From: DAIODI01 sp046349255
GTDB taxonomy: Bacteria; Pseudomonadota; Alphaproteobacteria; Rhizobiales; Aestuariivirgaceae
Reading direction: 5' to 3'
NCBI GenBank assembly: GCA_046349255.1
Contig: JAXMCR010000003.1
Coordinates: 930,001 to 994,000, forward strand
DNA: 64,000 bases
In this document: one piece after another, positions 42,563 to 50,834 of the stretch
Numbering within the stretch: position 1 is the stretch's first letter
Layout of the letters: each line of letters begins with the position of its first letter
Translations under genes and position numbers: made by a program
Notes under the pieces: model-generated
Told to the model about the DNA's origin: nothing
What the model saw: the letters and a program-made list of their open reading frames with translations, nothing else
Database searches by the model: none

Positions 42563-44116
42563 ATGAGCGATCGCCCGAACCTTCTCGTCATCATGGCCGA
42601 CCAGCTGTGCGCGCGCTACCTCGCAGCCTATGGCCACAAGCTCGTCCGGACGCCGCACATCGACGCGCTCGCGGCCGAGGGCGTGGTGTTCGAGAACGCG
42701 CTCTCGCCTTCCCCGCTGTGCGCCCCGGCGCGCGCCACCTTCATGTCGGGGCTGCTTGCCTCCTCGACCGGCGTCTACGACAACGCGGCCGAGTTTCCCT
42801 CCGCCATCCCGACGTTCGCCCATTACCTTCGCCTCGAGGGCTACCGCACAGCGCTCTCCGGCAAGATGCACTTCGTCGGTCCGGACCAGCTGCACGGCCT
42901 CGAGGAACGGCTCACCACCGACATCTATCCGGCCGACTTCGGCTGGACGCCCGACTGGCGGCTGAAGCAGGAACGCATCGACCGCTGGTACCACAACATG
43001 ACGTCGGTGAAGCAGGCCGGTATCGCCGAGATGACGAACCAGCTCGAATACGACGACGAGGTCGCATTCCTCGCCGCCCGCCGCCTGTTCGACTTCGCCC
43101 GCTACGAGAAGGGCACGCCGTTCTGCCTCGTCGTCTCGTTCACGCACCCCCATGACCCGTACGCCGCGCGCGCGAAGTTCTGGAACCTCTATCGAGACGA
43201 GGACATCGACCTGCCCCGCGTCGGCGCGATTGCGAAGGAAGCCCTCGATCCGCACAGCCGCCGCCTCTACGAGATGTCGGCCATGGACGACTACGAGGTG
43301 ACCGAGCGCGATATCCGGCTCGCTCGCCACGGCTACTACGCGAACATCTCCTACGTGGATTCGAAGATCGGCGAACTCCTCGCCGTGCTCGACACCTGCG
43401 GCCTGCGCGACAACACCGCCGTCGTCGTCACCTCCGATCATGGCGATTTCCTGGGCGAGCGGGGCCTCTGGTACAAGATGTCGTTCCTCGAACCCGCCGC
43501 CGCCGTGCCGCTGATCGTGAGCCTCCCCGGCCGCTTCCCGGCGAGCCGCGTGAAGGCGCCCGCCTCGCTCGCCGACATCGCGCCAACCCTGTGCGACATC
43601 GCACGGCCCGGCCTGTCCCAGAACCTTGCGCGGGAAACGGACGGGCGCAGCCTGATCGGCGAACTCGACGGCAGCGCGGCCGATCCGGATGCCACCGTCT
43701 ACGGCGAATATCTGGCGGAAGGCGTCGTCGAGCCGATGGTGATGATCCGCCGTGGCCGCTGGAAGTACATTGCCTGCCCCGGCGATCCCGACCAGCTCTT
43801 CGACCTCGAGGCCGACCGTGACGAGAAGCACAACCTCGCCGGCACCGGCGCGCACCGCGACATCGAGCACGCCTTCAGGGCGGAAGCGCTGCGCCGCTGG
43901 GACTTCGAGCAGATGCGACGCGAGGTGATGCAGAGCCAGCAGGCGCGCCTCATGCTGTTCGAGGCGCTGAAGCGTGGCACCCACTTCCCGTGGGACTTCC
44001 AGCCCCTGCGCGATGCATCCGAGCAGTATACGAGGAACCACATGGACGTGACGGTGCGCGACCAGCAGTCGCGCTTTCCCCCGGTCGCTGACCCGCCGAA
44101 GAAGCCGGGGCGCTAG
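42563..44116 (+). CDS. betC: Choline-sulfatase
   Basis: A 517-residue type I sulfatase that hydrolyses choline-O-sulfate to choline and sulfate. The formylglycine site is C53-A-P-A-R57 (SPLCAPARATF). BetC-specific segments include VYDNAAEFPSAIPT, LSGKMHFVGPDQLHG and TTDIYPADFGWTPDW. DQ at 13-14 and TSDHGDFLGERG supply metal ligands. The ATG at 42563 is chosen because upstream in-frame codons come from hairpin repeats. betA, betB and betI are not adjacent. Confidence 0.93.
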   Translation: MSDRPNLLVIMADQLCARYLAAYGHKLVRTPHIDALAAEGVVFENALSPSPLCAPARATFMSGLLASSTGVYDNAAEFPSAIPTFAHYLRLEGYRTALSGKMHFVGPDQLHGLEERLTTDIYPADFGWTPDWRLKQERIDRWYHNMTSVKQAGIAEMTNQLEYDDEVAFLAARRLFDFARYEKGTPFCLVVSFTHPHDPYAARAKFWNLYRDEDIDLPRVGAIAKEALDPHSRRLYEMSAMDDYEVTERDIRLARHGYYANISYVDSKIGELLAVLDTCGLRDNTAVVVTSDHGDFLGERGLWYKMSFLEPAAAVPLIVSLPGRFPASRVKAPASLADIAPTLCDIARPGLSQNLARETDGRSLIGELDGSAADPDATVYGEYLAEGVVEPMVMIRRGRWKYIACPGDPDQLFDLEADRDEKHNLAGTGAHRDIEHAFRAEALRRWDFEQMRREVMQSQQARLMLFEALKRGTHFPWDFQPLRDASEQYTRNHMDVTVRDQQSRFPPVADPPKKPGR

Positions 44117-44571
44117 GCGCTCGCGACGGCGGGCGCGGCCGCCTGCTTCTGCAGCGCCTTGTCCGCCGCCTCGACGACCGCGTCGAAGGTTAGCAGCGTC
44201 GAGGCGTGCCGGGCTTTGAAGTCGCGCACGGGCGTCAGGGCCTCGAGGTCGGCCCACTTGCCGGAGGGCGCCGGGCCGTTCTCCTTCAGCATGGCGTACA
44301 TTTCGTCGCGCAAGCGGTGGAGTTCCGGGACCGTCGAGCCCACCACATGGCGCGCCATGATCGAGGAGGATGCCTGGCCCAGCGCGCAGGCCTTCACGTC
44401 GTGGGCGAAGTCGCTCACCCGGTCGCCGTCGAGTTTCACGTCGACGGTCACCTTGGAACCGCAAAGCTTCGAGTGCGCCACGGCCGTCCCGTCCGGGTCG
44501 GGTAGCCGCCCCAGCCGCGGGATATCCGCCGCAAAGCCCAGAATCTGCTTGTTGTAGACGTCGTTGATCAT
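44113..44571 (-). CDS. NifU/SufU-like Fe-S scaffold protein
   Basis: A 152-residue NifU-N domain protein. Two scaffold Cys are visible, in SKLCGSKVT and VKACALGQASSS. The place of the third IscU Cys reads FKARHASTLLTFDA and lacks it. This variant is seen in other alphaproteobacterial SufU-like proteins. It may store or hand over iron or sulfur. It converges on betC, overlapping its last bases, and is divergent from folE. Confidence 0.85.
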   Translation of the reverse strand: MINDVYNKQILGFAADIPRLGRLPDPDGTAVAHSKLCGSKVTVDVKLDGDRVSDFAHDVKACALGQASSSIMARHVVGSTVPELHRLRDEMYAMLKENGPAPSGKWADLEALTPVRDFKARHASTLLTFDAVVEAADKALQKQAAAPAVASA

Positions 44572-44755
44572 GGGTCCAGTCTAGCAGAGAGGGGTCCGCC
44601 CTTCCAAACCGGCGTCGTATGGCAGCGATGTTCCGCCGCAGAAGGAACCGCGCTTGGACGACGCAGGTGCCATATGATAAGTGGTGCCTCCGAAAACGCG
44701 GCACAAGCCGCTTCCGACCGGTGTTCGGCCGGTCCGTTCGTTTCTGCGAGTGGTC

Positions 44756-45394
44756 ATGGATTCAGTGGTCAAGAAGATCCGCCCCGATACGCCCGCCGCG
44801 CCGGTCGAGCGCCCGACGCAGGAGGAGGCCGAGGCGGCCGTGCGCACGCTGCTCGCCTGGATCGGCGAGGATCCGGCGCGCGAGGGGCTGAAGGATACGC
44901 CGCGCCGGGTGGTTGCCGCCTACCGGGAGCTCTACTCCGGTTACGGCGAGGATGCCGTGGCGGCGATGTCCCGCACGTTCACCGACGTCGGCGGCTACGA
45001 CGACATCGTCATGCTGCGCGACATCGACTTCAACTCCCACTGCGAGCACCATATGGCCCCGTTCGTGGGCCGCGCCCACGTCGCCTACCTGCCGGGCAAG
45101 GAGGTCGTCGGCCTCTCGAAGCTCGCCCGCGTGGTCGAGATCTATGCGCGCCGGCTGCAGACACAGGAAACGATGACGGCCCAGATCGCCCAGGCGATCG
45201 AGGCGGCGATCCAGCCGAAGGGCGTGGCCGTGCTCATCGAGGCGGTGCACACCTGCATGTCCATGCGCGGCATCGGCAAGCGCAACGTCGCCACCATCAC
45301 CTCGCAGTTCACCGGCGCGTTCAAGGCTGAACCGGCGCTTCAGGCCCGCTTCATGGAACTGGTGCGCGCGCCCTCGGGCGGCCTGACGCTCTGA
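44756..45394 (+). CDS. folE: GTP cyclohydrolase I
   Basis: A 212-residue enzyme converting GTP to dihydroneopterin triphosphate for folate synthesis. Zinc ligands are C96 and H99 (SHCEHHM) and C167 (HTCMSMRG). LPGKEVVGLSKLARVVE and the C-terminal FMELVR complete the pattern. The ATG at 44756 gives the usual N-terminus; the longer frame adds 25 unlikely residues. hisI begins five bases after its stop. Confidence 0.95.
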   Translation: MDSVVKKIRPDTPAAPVERPTQEEAEAAVRTLLAWIGEDPAREGLKDTPRRVVAAYRELYSGYGEDAVAAMSRTFTDVGGYDDIVMLRDIDFNSHCEHHMAPFVGRAHVAYLPGKEVVGLSKLARVVEIYARRLQTQETMTAQIAQAIEAAIQPKGVAVLIEAVHTCMSMRGIGKRNVATITSQFTGAFKAEPALQARFMELVRAPSGGLTL

Positions 45395-45399
45395 ACTCG

Positions 45400-45846
45400 A
45401 TGGCCGAACGCCCCTCGAAGGAGGCCCTCGAGGAGGGCTCGGCGTTCACCCCCGTCTACAACGCCGACGGCCTGATCCCCGCGATCGCGATCGATGCCGC
45501 AAACCGTGCGGTCCTGATGGTCGCCTGGATGAATGCCGAGGCCGTCGAGGCGACGCTGACCACGGGCGTTGTGCACTACTTCAGCCGTTCCCGCGGCAGG
45601 CTGTGGCGCAAGGGCGAGGTGTCGGGCGAGGAACAGCGCCTCGTCGAGATGCGCACCGACTGCGACCAGGACGCAATCGTCGTGACGGTAGAGGTCCTGG
45701 GACGCGGTGCCACGTGCCATACTGGCCGGTCCACCTGCTTCTACCGCAGGGTGGAGCGGGGTCCCGATGCCGGCGAGCACCGGCTTTCGTTCACCGGCGA
45801 GGAGCCGTTGTTCGACCCCGAGGAGGTCTACGGCGCGAAGGGCTGA
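45400..45846 (+). CDS. hisI: Phosphoribosyl-AMP cyclohydrolase
   Basis: A 148-residue HisI-type enzyme opening the adenine ring of PR-AMP in histidine synthesis. The motifs AVLMVAWMNAEAVEATL, HYFSRSRGRLWRKGE, RTDCDQDAIVV (metal Asp cluster) and GATCHTGRSTCFYR (zinc Cys) are intact. It is a stand-alone cyclohydrolase without HisE. It lies immediately after folE and is probably co-transcribed; both act on purine-nucleotide-derived rings. Confidence 0.95.
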   Translation: MAERPSKEALEEGSAFTPVYNADGLIPAIAIDAANRAVLMVAWMNAEAVEATLTTGVVHYFSRSRGRLWRKGEVSGEEQRLVEMRTDCDQDAIVVTVEVLGRGATCHTGRSTCFYRRVERGPDAGEHRLSFTGEEPLFDPEEVYGAKG

Positions 45847-45855
45847 CGGTTGCCG

Positions 45856-46290
45856 TCACGTGCCTTCGGCAATGTAGCGCTTCATCTCCTCGGCCTCTCG
45901 CTCGGCATCCTCGATCCGCCGCTTCACGACGTCGCCGATCGAGACGATGCCGCGCAGCCGGCCGTTCACCACCACCGGCACGTGCCGGATGCGGCGTTCC
46001 GTCATCAGCGTCATCAGCGTGAGGACGGAGTCGGACGGGGTGCACGTGACGACCCCCCTCGTCATGATGTCGGAAACCGGACGGTCCATGGCGGCCGCGC
46101 CCTCCGCCGCCATCTGGCGGACGATGTCACGTTCCGACACGATTCCCGCGATCGCGCCGTTTCCCTCGGTCACCACGATCGCGCCGACCCGGTTTTCCGC
46201 GAGGCTCCTGCAAATGTCTCCGACGCTGTCCGTGGCGCTGGCCGTCACCACGGCCGTCCCCTTTCGGGAAAGGATCTGAGCAACCGTCAT
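45856..46290 (-). CDS. CBS-domain pair protein
   Basis: A 144-residue protein made only of two CBS motifs (about 8-62 and 72-130), with IAGIVSERDIVRQM and LRGIVSIGDVVKRRI as the characteristic nucleotide-binding segments. Such proteins sense adenylate ligands and regulate a partner. The ATG at 46290 has a GGGAGGTG SD; the longer frame adds eight residues. It is divergent from the PAS_5 gene. Confidence 0.9.
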   Translation of the reverse strand: MTVAQILSRKGTAVVTASATDSVGDICRSLAENRVGAIVVTEGNGAIAGIVSERDIVRQMAAEGAAAMDRPVSDIMTRGVVTCTPSDSVLTLMTLMTERRIRHVPVVVNGRLRGIVSIGDVVKRRIEDAEREAEEMKRYIAEGT

Positions 46291-46478
46291 GGTTTTCACC
46301 TCCCAAACGCACATTTGTTGTTTTTAGTGATCAGGATACCACGAAACGGGCTCGCTCGGGTCGTCGACCAGGGAAAGGCCCCGATGTTGCATTGGCTGGG
46401 GAAGACGAATGGCACGCCCTATGCAACTCACTGCACGGAGTGCTAGTGTGATACACGCATAGATTGAGAGACGACCTG

Positions 46479-47126
46479 ATGGAAACCAGCGCGAGCGGAC
46501 ATACGGCGGAAGGAACAGCCCCGCGCGAGGTCCTTCATCCCCAGAGCCGGGCGCTGTTTCGCTACTGGGAACGGGTCCGCGGCGAACGCAATGCGCCGAA
46601 CCGGGGCGATATCGACCTCAAGGAAATCCGCGACATCGTCCGCTGGCTCTGCATCCTCGAGCGCGACCCGGTCCGGCAGTCCTACCGCTGGAGGCTCGCC
46701 GGCACCGGCGTATGCCGCATCTTCGGCCGAGAGCTTACCGGCGAGCCTGTGTTCCGGGGCTGGGACCGCTTCGAACAGCAAATGCTGTCCGGCATGCTGG
46801 ACCAGGTCGTCGGCACCCTCCAGCCGTCGGTATCGCGCATCCGAGCGATCACCATGTCGGGCGAACAACTCGGCCTCGAATTGATTGCGCTGCCGATGTG
46901 CCCCGAGCGCGGGCCGGTCCCCCACGTGTTCGGCGCCATCGTCCCGTTCCGGGAGCCGGAATGGCTCGGCTCCGATCCGCTGCGCTCGTTCACGCTGTCG
47001 GCGGTGAAGGTGATCTGGACGGAGCCGCTGCCGGGACTCGACCAGCCGATGAAGCCGCAATGGTCGCGCTCGGCCCGCGGCCGCACCATCCTGCCCTTTC
47101 AGGTGATCGACGGCGGGCTGGCCTGA
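46479..47126 (+). CDS. PAS_5 (DUF1491-like/PF07310-type) domain protein
   Basis: A 215-residue protein resembling the alphaproteobacterial PAS_5 family: HPQSRALFRYWERVRGER, DIDLKEIRDIVRWLCILE, YRWRLAGTGVCRIFGREL and a PAS-like beta sheet to about residue 170. These proteins have no output domain, and their ligand is unknown. The start is ATG 46479 or the TTG 15 bases upstream. It lies next to PilZ and BTLCP genes, all single-gene units. Confidence 0.75.
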   Translation: METSASGHTAEGTAPREVLHPQSRALFRYWERVRGERNAPNRGDIDLKEIRDIVRWLCILERDPVRQSYRWRLAGTGVCRIFGRELTGEPVFRGWDRFEQQMLSGMLDQVVGTLQPSVSRIRAITMSGEQLGLELIALPMCPERGPVPHVFGAIVPFREPEWLGSDPLRSFTLSAVKVIWTEPLPGLDQPMKPQWSRSARGRTILPFQVIDGGLA

Positions 47127-47142
47127 ACGCGATCCGCAAGTC

Positions 47143-47157
47143 TTAACTCGCCATTTA
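47143..47157 (+). promoter_or_regulatory. Possible CtrA box (one mismatch)
   Basis: TTAA-CTCGCCA-TTTAGCC is one base from TTAA-N7-TTAA and lies 77 bases upstream of the PilZ start. Confidence 0.4.
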
Positions 47158-47233
47158 GCCGATACATTTAATCTGCTCGGGGTAGCCTCAATCCGGCGTG
47201 GGACGGCTCCCGGCCAGGGAAAGGCAATTTGAC

Positions 47234-47806
47234 GTGGCGAGTGTACCGTCAGAGCAGTTGAGCGACGGCCAGCAGGGCAGCGTCCTGTTCGCTCGCTTCA
47301 TGCTGCCGGACGGCTCCGAATTCCCCTGCCAGATCAGCGACGTATCACCGGACGGAGCGCTCTTCATGAGCGATGCGCCGGTGGCGCCGGGCACTGCCAT
47401 CGTCGCCTATCTCGATGGCCTCGGCCGTGTCGAGGCGAGTGTCGGGCGCATTCTGCCCAAGGGGTTCCACGCCCTTTTCTCCCTGACGGGCGCACGGCGC
47501 GACCGCTTCGTGGCCCGGCTCAACGCCATGGCTTCCGGCGTCGACCCCTTGCGGCGCCACGAACGGTACGCGCCTCGCGAGCAGGCATCACAGATCGCGC
47601 TGGCCGATGGGCGGGTCTACCCTTGCGAGATCATCGACATCTCGCTCTCCGGCGCCTCCGTGCGCCTCGCGGTGCTGCCGAGGATCGGCACCGTCGTCAC
47701 GTTGGGAAAGATGCGTGGCCACGTCGTGCGCCACCATGACCACGGCGTCGGCATCTCCTTCGTGCAGATGCTCGATCGCGAGACTCTGGCGGACGCGACG
47801 CGCTAG
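47234..47806 (+). CDS. PilZ-domain protein
   Basis: A 190-residue protein with two PilZ-like modules. The second (about 98-185) starts RRHERYAPREQASQIALADG and has the IIDISLSGASVRL segment corresponding to D/NxSxxG. The first (about 10-95) has QISDVSPDGALFMS. PilZ domains bind c-di-GMP. The GTG at 47234 is preferred to a GTG 36 bases upstream, but this is uncertain. A CtrA-like box lies upstream. Confidence 0.75.
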   Translation: MASVPSEQLSDGQQGSVLFARFMLPDGSEFPCQISDVSPDGALFMSDAPVAPGTAIVAYLDGLGRVEASVGRILPKGFHALFSLTGARRDRFVARLNAMASGVDPLRRHERYAPREQASQIALADGRVYPCEIIDISLSGASVRLAVLPRIGTVVTLGKMRGHVVRHHDHGVGISFVQMLDRETLADATR

Positions 47807-47954
47807 CGCGTGACAACGCGCAAAACCCCAGTTACGATCCATTCACGGTAAACGAATTTCCGGGCTTTTCTGGCCCGTTTCCGCCGCACGTTTTACCTGA
47901 ATCTCAATGTCCGGACGTCATTTTCGTCCCAAGAACAAACGAACGGGGCGTTGA

Positions 47955-48596
47955 ATGCTTAAGTGGGGAGCAAGCGCGTTTGCGGTCGCCTTGATGGTGG
48001 CCGCCTCGGGGGGCCAGGCCGCGGAATCGCGACTCTTCGCCATGCTGTTCAGTCCGGCAAAACCCTCGAGCTTCGCAAAGGTGTACGGCCAGGCGCTGCC
48101 GCCAGTCGGGTTCGTCGACTTCTGCACGAGGCATGCAAGTGACTGCCGGCCGCTCGGCGGCACGAACTTCCAGCTGCAGATGACCGACGAACGCTGGGAA
48201 CTGATGAACCAGGTCAACAGTTTCGTAAACGGTAACATCAAGCCGGCGACCGACCAGGAAATCTATCACAAGCCCGAGTACTGGGAGTATCCGCAGAAGG
48301 CGGGCGACTGCGAGGATTACGTGCTCCTGAAGAAGCGCTACCTCGAAGGCCTCGGGTTTCCTGCCGAGGCGCTGCTCATCACCGTCGTGCTTGACGAGTC
48401 AGGTGAAGGCCACGCCGTCCTCATGGTCAAGACCGACCGGGGAGACCTTGTACTCGACAACAGACGCGACAATATTCTGCTCTGGAGCGACACCCGGTAC
48501 GACTACCTGAAACGGCAGAGCCAGGACGATCCGCAGATCTGGGTTGCGTTGACGAACAAGAACCGCCCGAGTCAGATGACCGCAGGTGGCAATTGA
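47955..48596 (+). CDS. BTLCP-family transglutaminase-like cysteine peptidase
   Basis: A 213-residue secreted protein with a signal peptide (about residues 1-23, ending GQAAE). The papain-like triad is C119 (AGDCEDYV), H153 (GHAVLM) and D168 (VLDNRR), as in the BTLCP family related to LapG. LapG cuts a surface adhesin under c-di-GMP control; whether this protein does so is inference. The PilZ gene is 149 bases upstream. A candidate sRNA gene follows. Confidence 0.9.
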   Translation: MLKWGASAFAVALMVAASGGQAAESRLFAMLFSPAKPSSFAKVYGQALPPVGFVDFCTRHASDCRPLGGTNFQLQMTDERWELMNQVNSFVNGNIKPATDQEIYHKPEYWEYPQKAGDCEDYVLLKKRYLEGLGFPAEALLITVVLDESGEGHAVLMVKTDRGDLVLDNRRDNILLWSDTRYDYLKRQSQDDPQIWVALTNKNRPSQMTAGGN

Positions 48597-48621
48597 TGGC
48601 ACAGGTCTTGCATAAGTGGAA

Positions 48622-48651
48622 TTGCATTGCAGGTCGCGCTCCTGCTATGAT
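48622..48651 (+). promoter_or_regulatory. Candidate promoter of the sRNA
   Basis: TTGCAT and TATGAT with an 18-base spacer give an expected start near 48657-48659, just before three consecutive hairpins. Confidence 0.5.
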
Positions 48652-48656
48652 GTTGC

Positions 48657-48785
48657 GTGAAGTTTCGATCCTGAACTGAAACAGGATCATCGAGAAGACC
48701 CGGTCGGCGTCCCCTCCCCATCCCCCACCAGACCGGGTCCCAGGAGCCGGCACCGTTCCCACCCGGTGCCGGCTCCGCCCCTTTC
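48657..48785 (+). ncRNA. Candidate three-hairpin small RNA with C-rich loop
   Basis: About 130 nt. Hairpin 1 is GATCCTG/CAGGATC (48667-48688). Hairpin 2 is GACCCGGTC/GACCGGGTC (48698-48739) with a 24-base loop containing CCCCTCCCC and CCCCCACC. Hairpin 3 is a 13-bp terminator-like stem GGAGCCGGCACCG/CGGTGCCGGCTCC (48743-48776), followed by GCCCCTTTC. A promoter-like pair lies upstream. The layout recalls alphaproteobacterial trans-acting sRNAs with anti-SD (CCUCC) loops, such as the alpha-r14 group. No ORF fits. It may instead be an elaborate 3' end of the BTLCP mRNA. Confidence 0.5.
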
Positions 48786-48893
48786 AAGGACGTAGCGTCA
48801 GGGTTGCTGGAGCCACACAGGCGGCTCACGGCAAATCCGGTTGTCAAATCGGTGAACCTTTCCCATCCTCCGCATACCCAACGGAGGCCGCTC

Positions 48894-49898
48894 ATGCTCA
48901 ACCTCGACTCTCGTCTCTACGTCTCGGACGACGTGCTCGACCTTGAACGGCGCAGCATCTTCTGGCGCACCTGGCAGCTCCTCGGCCCGGCGAGCGCCTT
49001 GGCCGAGAAGCAGAAATACCTAGCAGCCGATATCGCCGGCCTTGGCGTCTTCGCCATCCGTGGTCGTGACGACGTGCTCCGCGCCTTCAAGAACGTGTGC
49101 CGGCATCGCGGCGCGCGCCTGCTGGAGGTCGGCGAAGGTTCGTGCAACGTCATCCGCTGCCCGTACCATCAGTGGGCGTTCTCCGACACCGGCCGGCTCG
49201 TCCATGCGCCGTGGTTCGGCACAGATCCCGCCATCATCGCCGAAGACTGGCCGCTCGAGGAGATCAAGGTCGATACCTGGCGCGGCCTCGTCTTCGTGTC
49301 GGTCGACCCGACGGAGAGCCTGCTCGACCAACTCGGCGATCTCGTCGAGGAGATCGCCGACGAACCCATCGAGACCTACCACGCGACGGATACCGCCCGC
49401 GTCGAGTTCGACGCGAACTGGAAAGTCTACACGGACAATTTCGTCGAGGGCTATCACATCCCCGGCACGCACCCGGCGTTTTATCGCGCGATCGACTTCG
49501 AGGAGTTCAAGACGACGGCGCACAAGGGCTTCGTGCGCATGACGGCGCCGCCAAAGAACGGCCTGTTCTATCGCGGCAAGTGGCTGTGGATGTGGCCGAA
49601 CTGGACGCTGTCGCTGTTCGCGGGCGGGATGAACACATCACGCATCAACCCGATCGGCGTCGGCCGGACGGAACAGCTCTACACCTTCCACTTCGCGGAT
49701 GCCTCGGCAGAGAAGGCCAAGGATCGTCGGCAGACGATCGAAGCGAACCTCGCGGTGGTGCGCGAGGACTGCGAGGTGTGCCTCGCCACGCACAAAAACT
49801 ACGTGGCCGGCGCCTACAAGCCGGGCCCATTGTCGAACCTCCACGAAAAGGGCGTCTACTACTTCCAGCAGAAGGTGCGCGAGAGCCTCGGGCTCTAG
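48894..49898 (+). CDS. Rieske aromatic ring-hydroxylating oxygenase, alpha subunit
   Basis: A 334-residue oxygenase. The Rieske site is C69/H71 (CRHRG) and C89/H92 (CPYHQW). The mononuclear iron ligands are H188 and H193 (NFVEGYHIPGTHPAF), with a late Asp (VVREDCEVC) expected as third ligand. The ATG at 48894 has an ACGGAGG SD; the 30-residue extension from a TTG is not used. It is shorter than the protein at the start of the window. Substrate unknown; no ferredoxin or reductase gene is adjacent. Confidence 0.9.
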   Translation: MLNLDSRLYVSDDVLDLERRSIFWRTWQLLGPASALAEKQKYLAADIAGLGVFAIRGRDDVLRAFKNVCRHRGARLLEVGEGSCNVIRCPYHQWAFSDTGRLVHAPWFGTDPAIIAEDWPLEEIKVDTWRGLVFVSVDPTESLLDQLGDLVEEIADEPIETYHATDTARVEFDANWKVYTDNFVEGYHIPGTHPAFYRAIDFEEFKTTAHKGFVRMTAPPKNGLFYRGKWLWMWPNWTLSLFAGGMNTSRINPIGVGRTEQLYTFHFADASAEKAKDRRQTIEANLAVVREDCEVCLATHKNYVAGAYKPGPLSNLHEKGVYYFQQKVRESLGL

Positions 49899-49972
49899 GC
49901 CAACCGTCACCCTTGCGAAGGACCGATCCATCCGGTTCTGTGACAGTCCTGTGACAGGACGGGAATCACCGG

Positions 49973-50821
49973 ATGGACCTCGGCGTCTTCCTCGCCGTGC
50001 TGGGCGCGGCGCTGCTGCATGCGTCGTGGAACGCGGCGATCAAGGGGGGCGCCGACCGCTTCCTGTCGGTGATGCGGCTGACGCTGTCGTCCGGCACCAT
50101 CTCGGCCCTGATGCTGCCCTTCGTGCCCGCGCCGGCGGCGGCCGCATGGCCGTGGGTCGTCGCGTCCGCGCTGATCCATTGCGCCTACAAGATCCTGCTG
50201 ATCCGCGCGTACGCGTTGGGCGACCTGTCGCAGATCTATCCGCTGGCCAGAGGCTCTGCACCGATGATCGTTGCGCTGGTGTCGGCGCCGCTGCTTGGCG
50301 AACCGCTCACCGCGCTCGACATGGCGGCCGTCATCGCCATCGGCTTGGGCATCGTGCTGATGTCGATGCGCGGCGGCGCGGATCTCGGGCGCATGAGCCC
50401 GACGGCACTCGGTTGGGCGCTGGCCACGGCCTGCTCGACCGCCTCCTACACCATCGTCGACGGCATCGGCGCGCGGGCCGCGGGCACGCCGTCGGGCTAC
50501 ATCCTGTGGATGTTCGTGGGGGATGCGATCTGCATGATGCTCTATGCGCTGTCTAAAGGCCGCGCCGCCCATCTCGTCGTCACTTCCTCTCCCCGCGCGT
50601 GGGCCGTAGGGCTCGCCGCGGGCGCGATGTCGGTCGGATCGTACTGGATCGCCGTCTGGGCCTTCACGAAGGCCCCGATCGCGCTGGTGGCGGCGCTGCG
50701 CGAAACGAGCGTCCTATTCGCCATGCTGATCGCCGCGCTCTTTCTCGGCGAGAGGGCGACCCACTGGCGGTGGACGGCCGCAGCGGTGATCCTGACGGGC
50801 GTCGTGCTGATGCGCCTGTGA
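49973..50821 (+). CDS. EamA/DMT-superfamily permease
   Basis: A 282-residue inner-membrane protein with about ten helices in two EamA repeats (about 3-133 and 145-280). The first helix has HASWNAAIKGG and the second repeat ends with RETSVLFAMLIAALFLGE, both typical. Substrate is unknown. It follows the Rieske gene by 74 bases and is followed by the MOSC gene after 13 bases. Confidence 0.88.
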   Translation: MDLGVFLAVLGAALLHASWNAAIKGGADRFLSVMRLTLSSGTISALMLPFVPAPAAAAWPWVVASALIHCAYKILLIRAYALGDLSQIYPLARGSAPMIVALVSAPLLGEPLTALDMAAVIAIGLGIVLMSMRGGADLGRMSPTALGWALATACSTASYTIVDGIGARAAGTPSGYILWMFVGDAICMMLYALSKGRAAHLVVTSSPRAWAVGLAAGAMSVGSYWIAVWAFTKAPIALVAALRETSVLFAMLIAALFLGERATHWRWTAAAVILTGVVLMRL

Positions 50822-50834
50822 CGGGCGTTGCGGA

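Noticed and set aside
42299..44704. 801-residue minus-strand ORF
   Set aside because: Antisense to the choline sulfatase and overlapping the NifU-like and repeat regions; no domain recognised.
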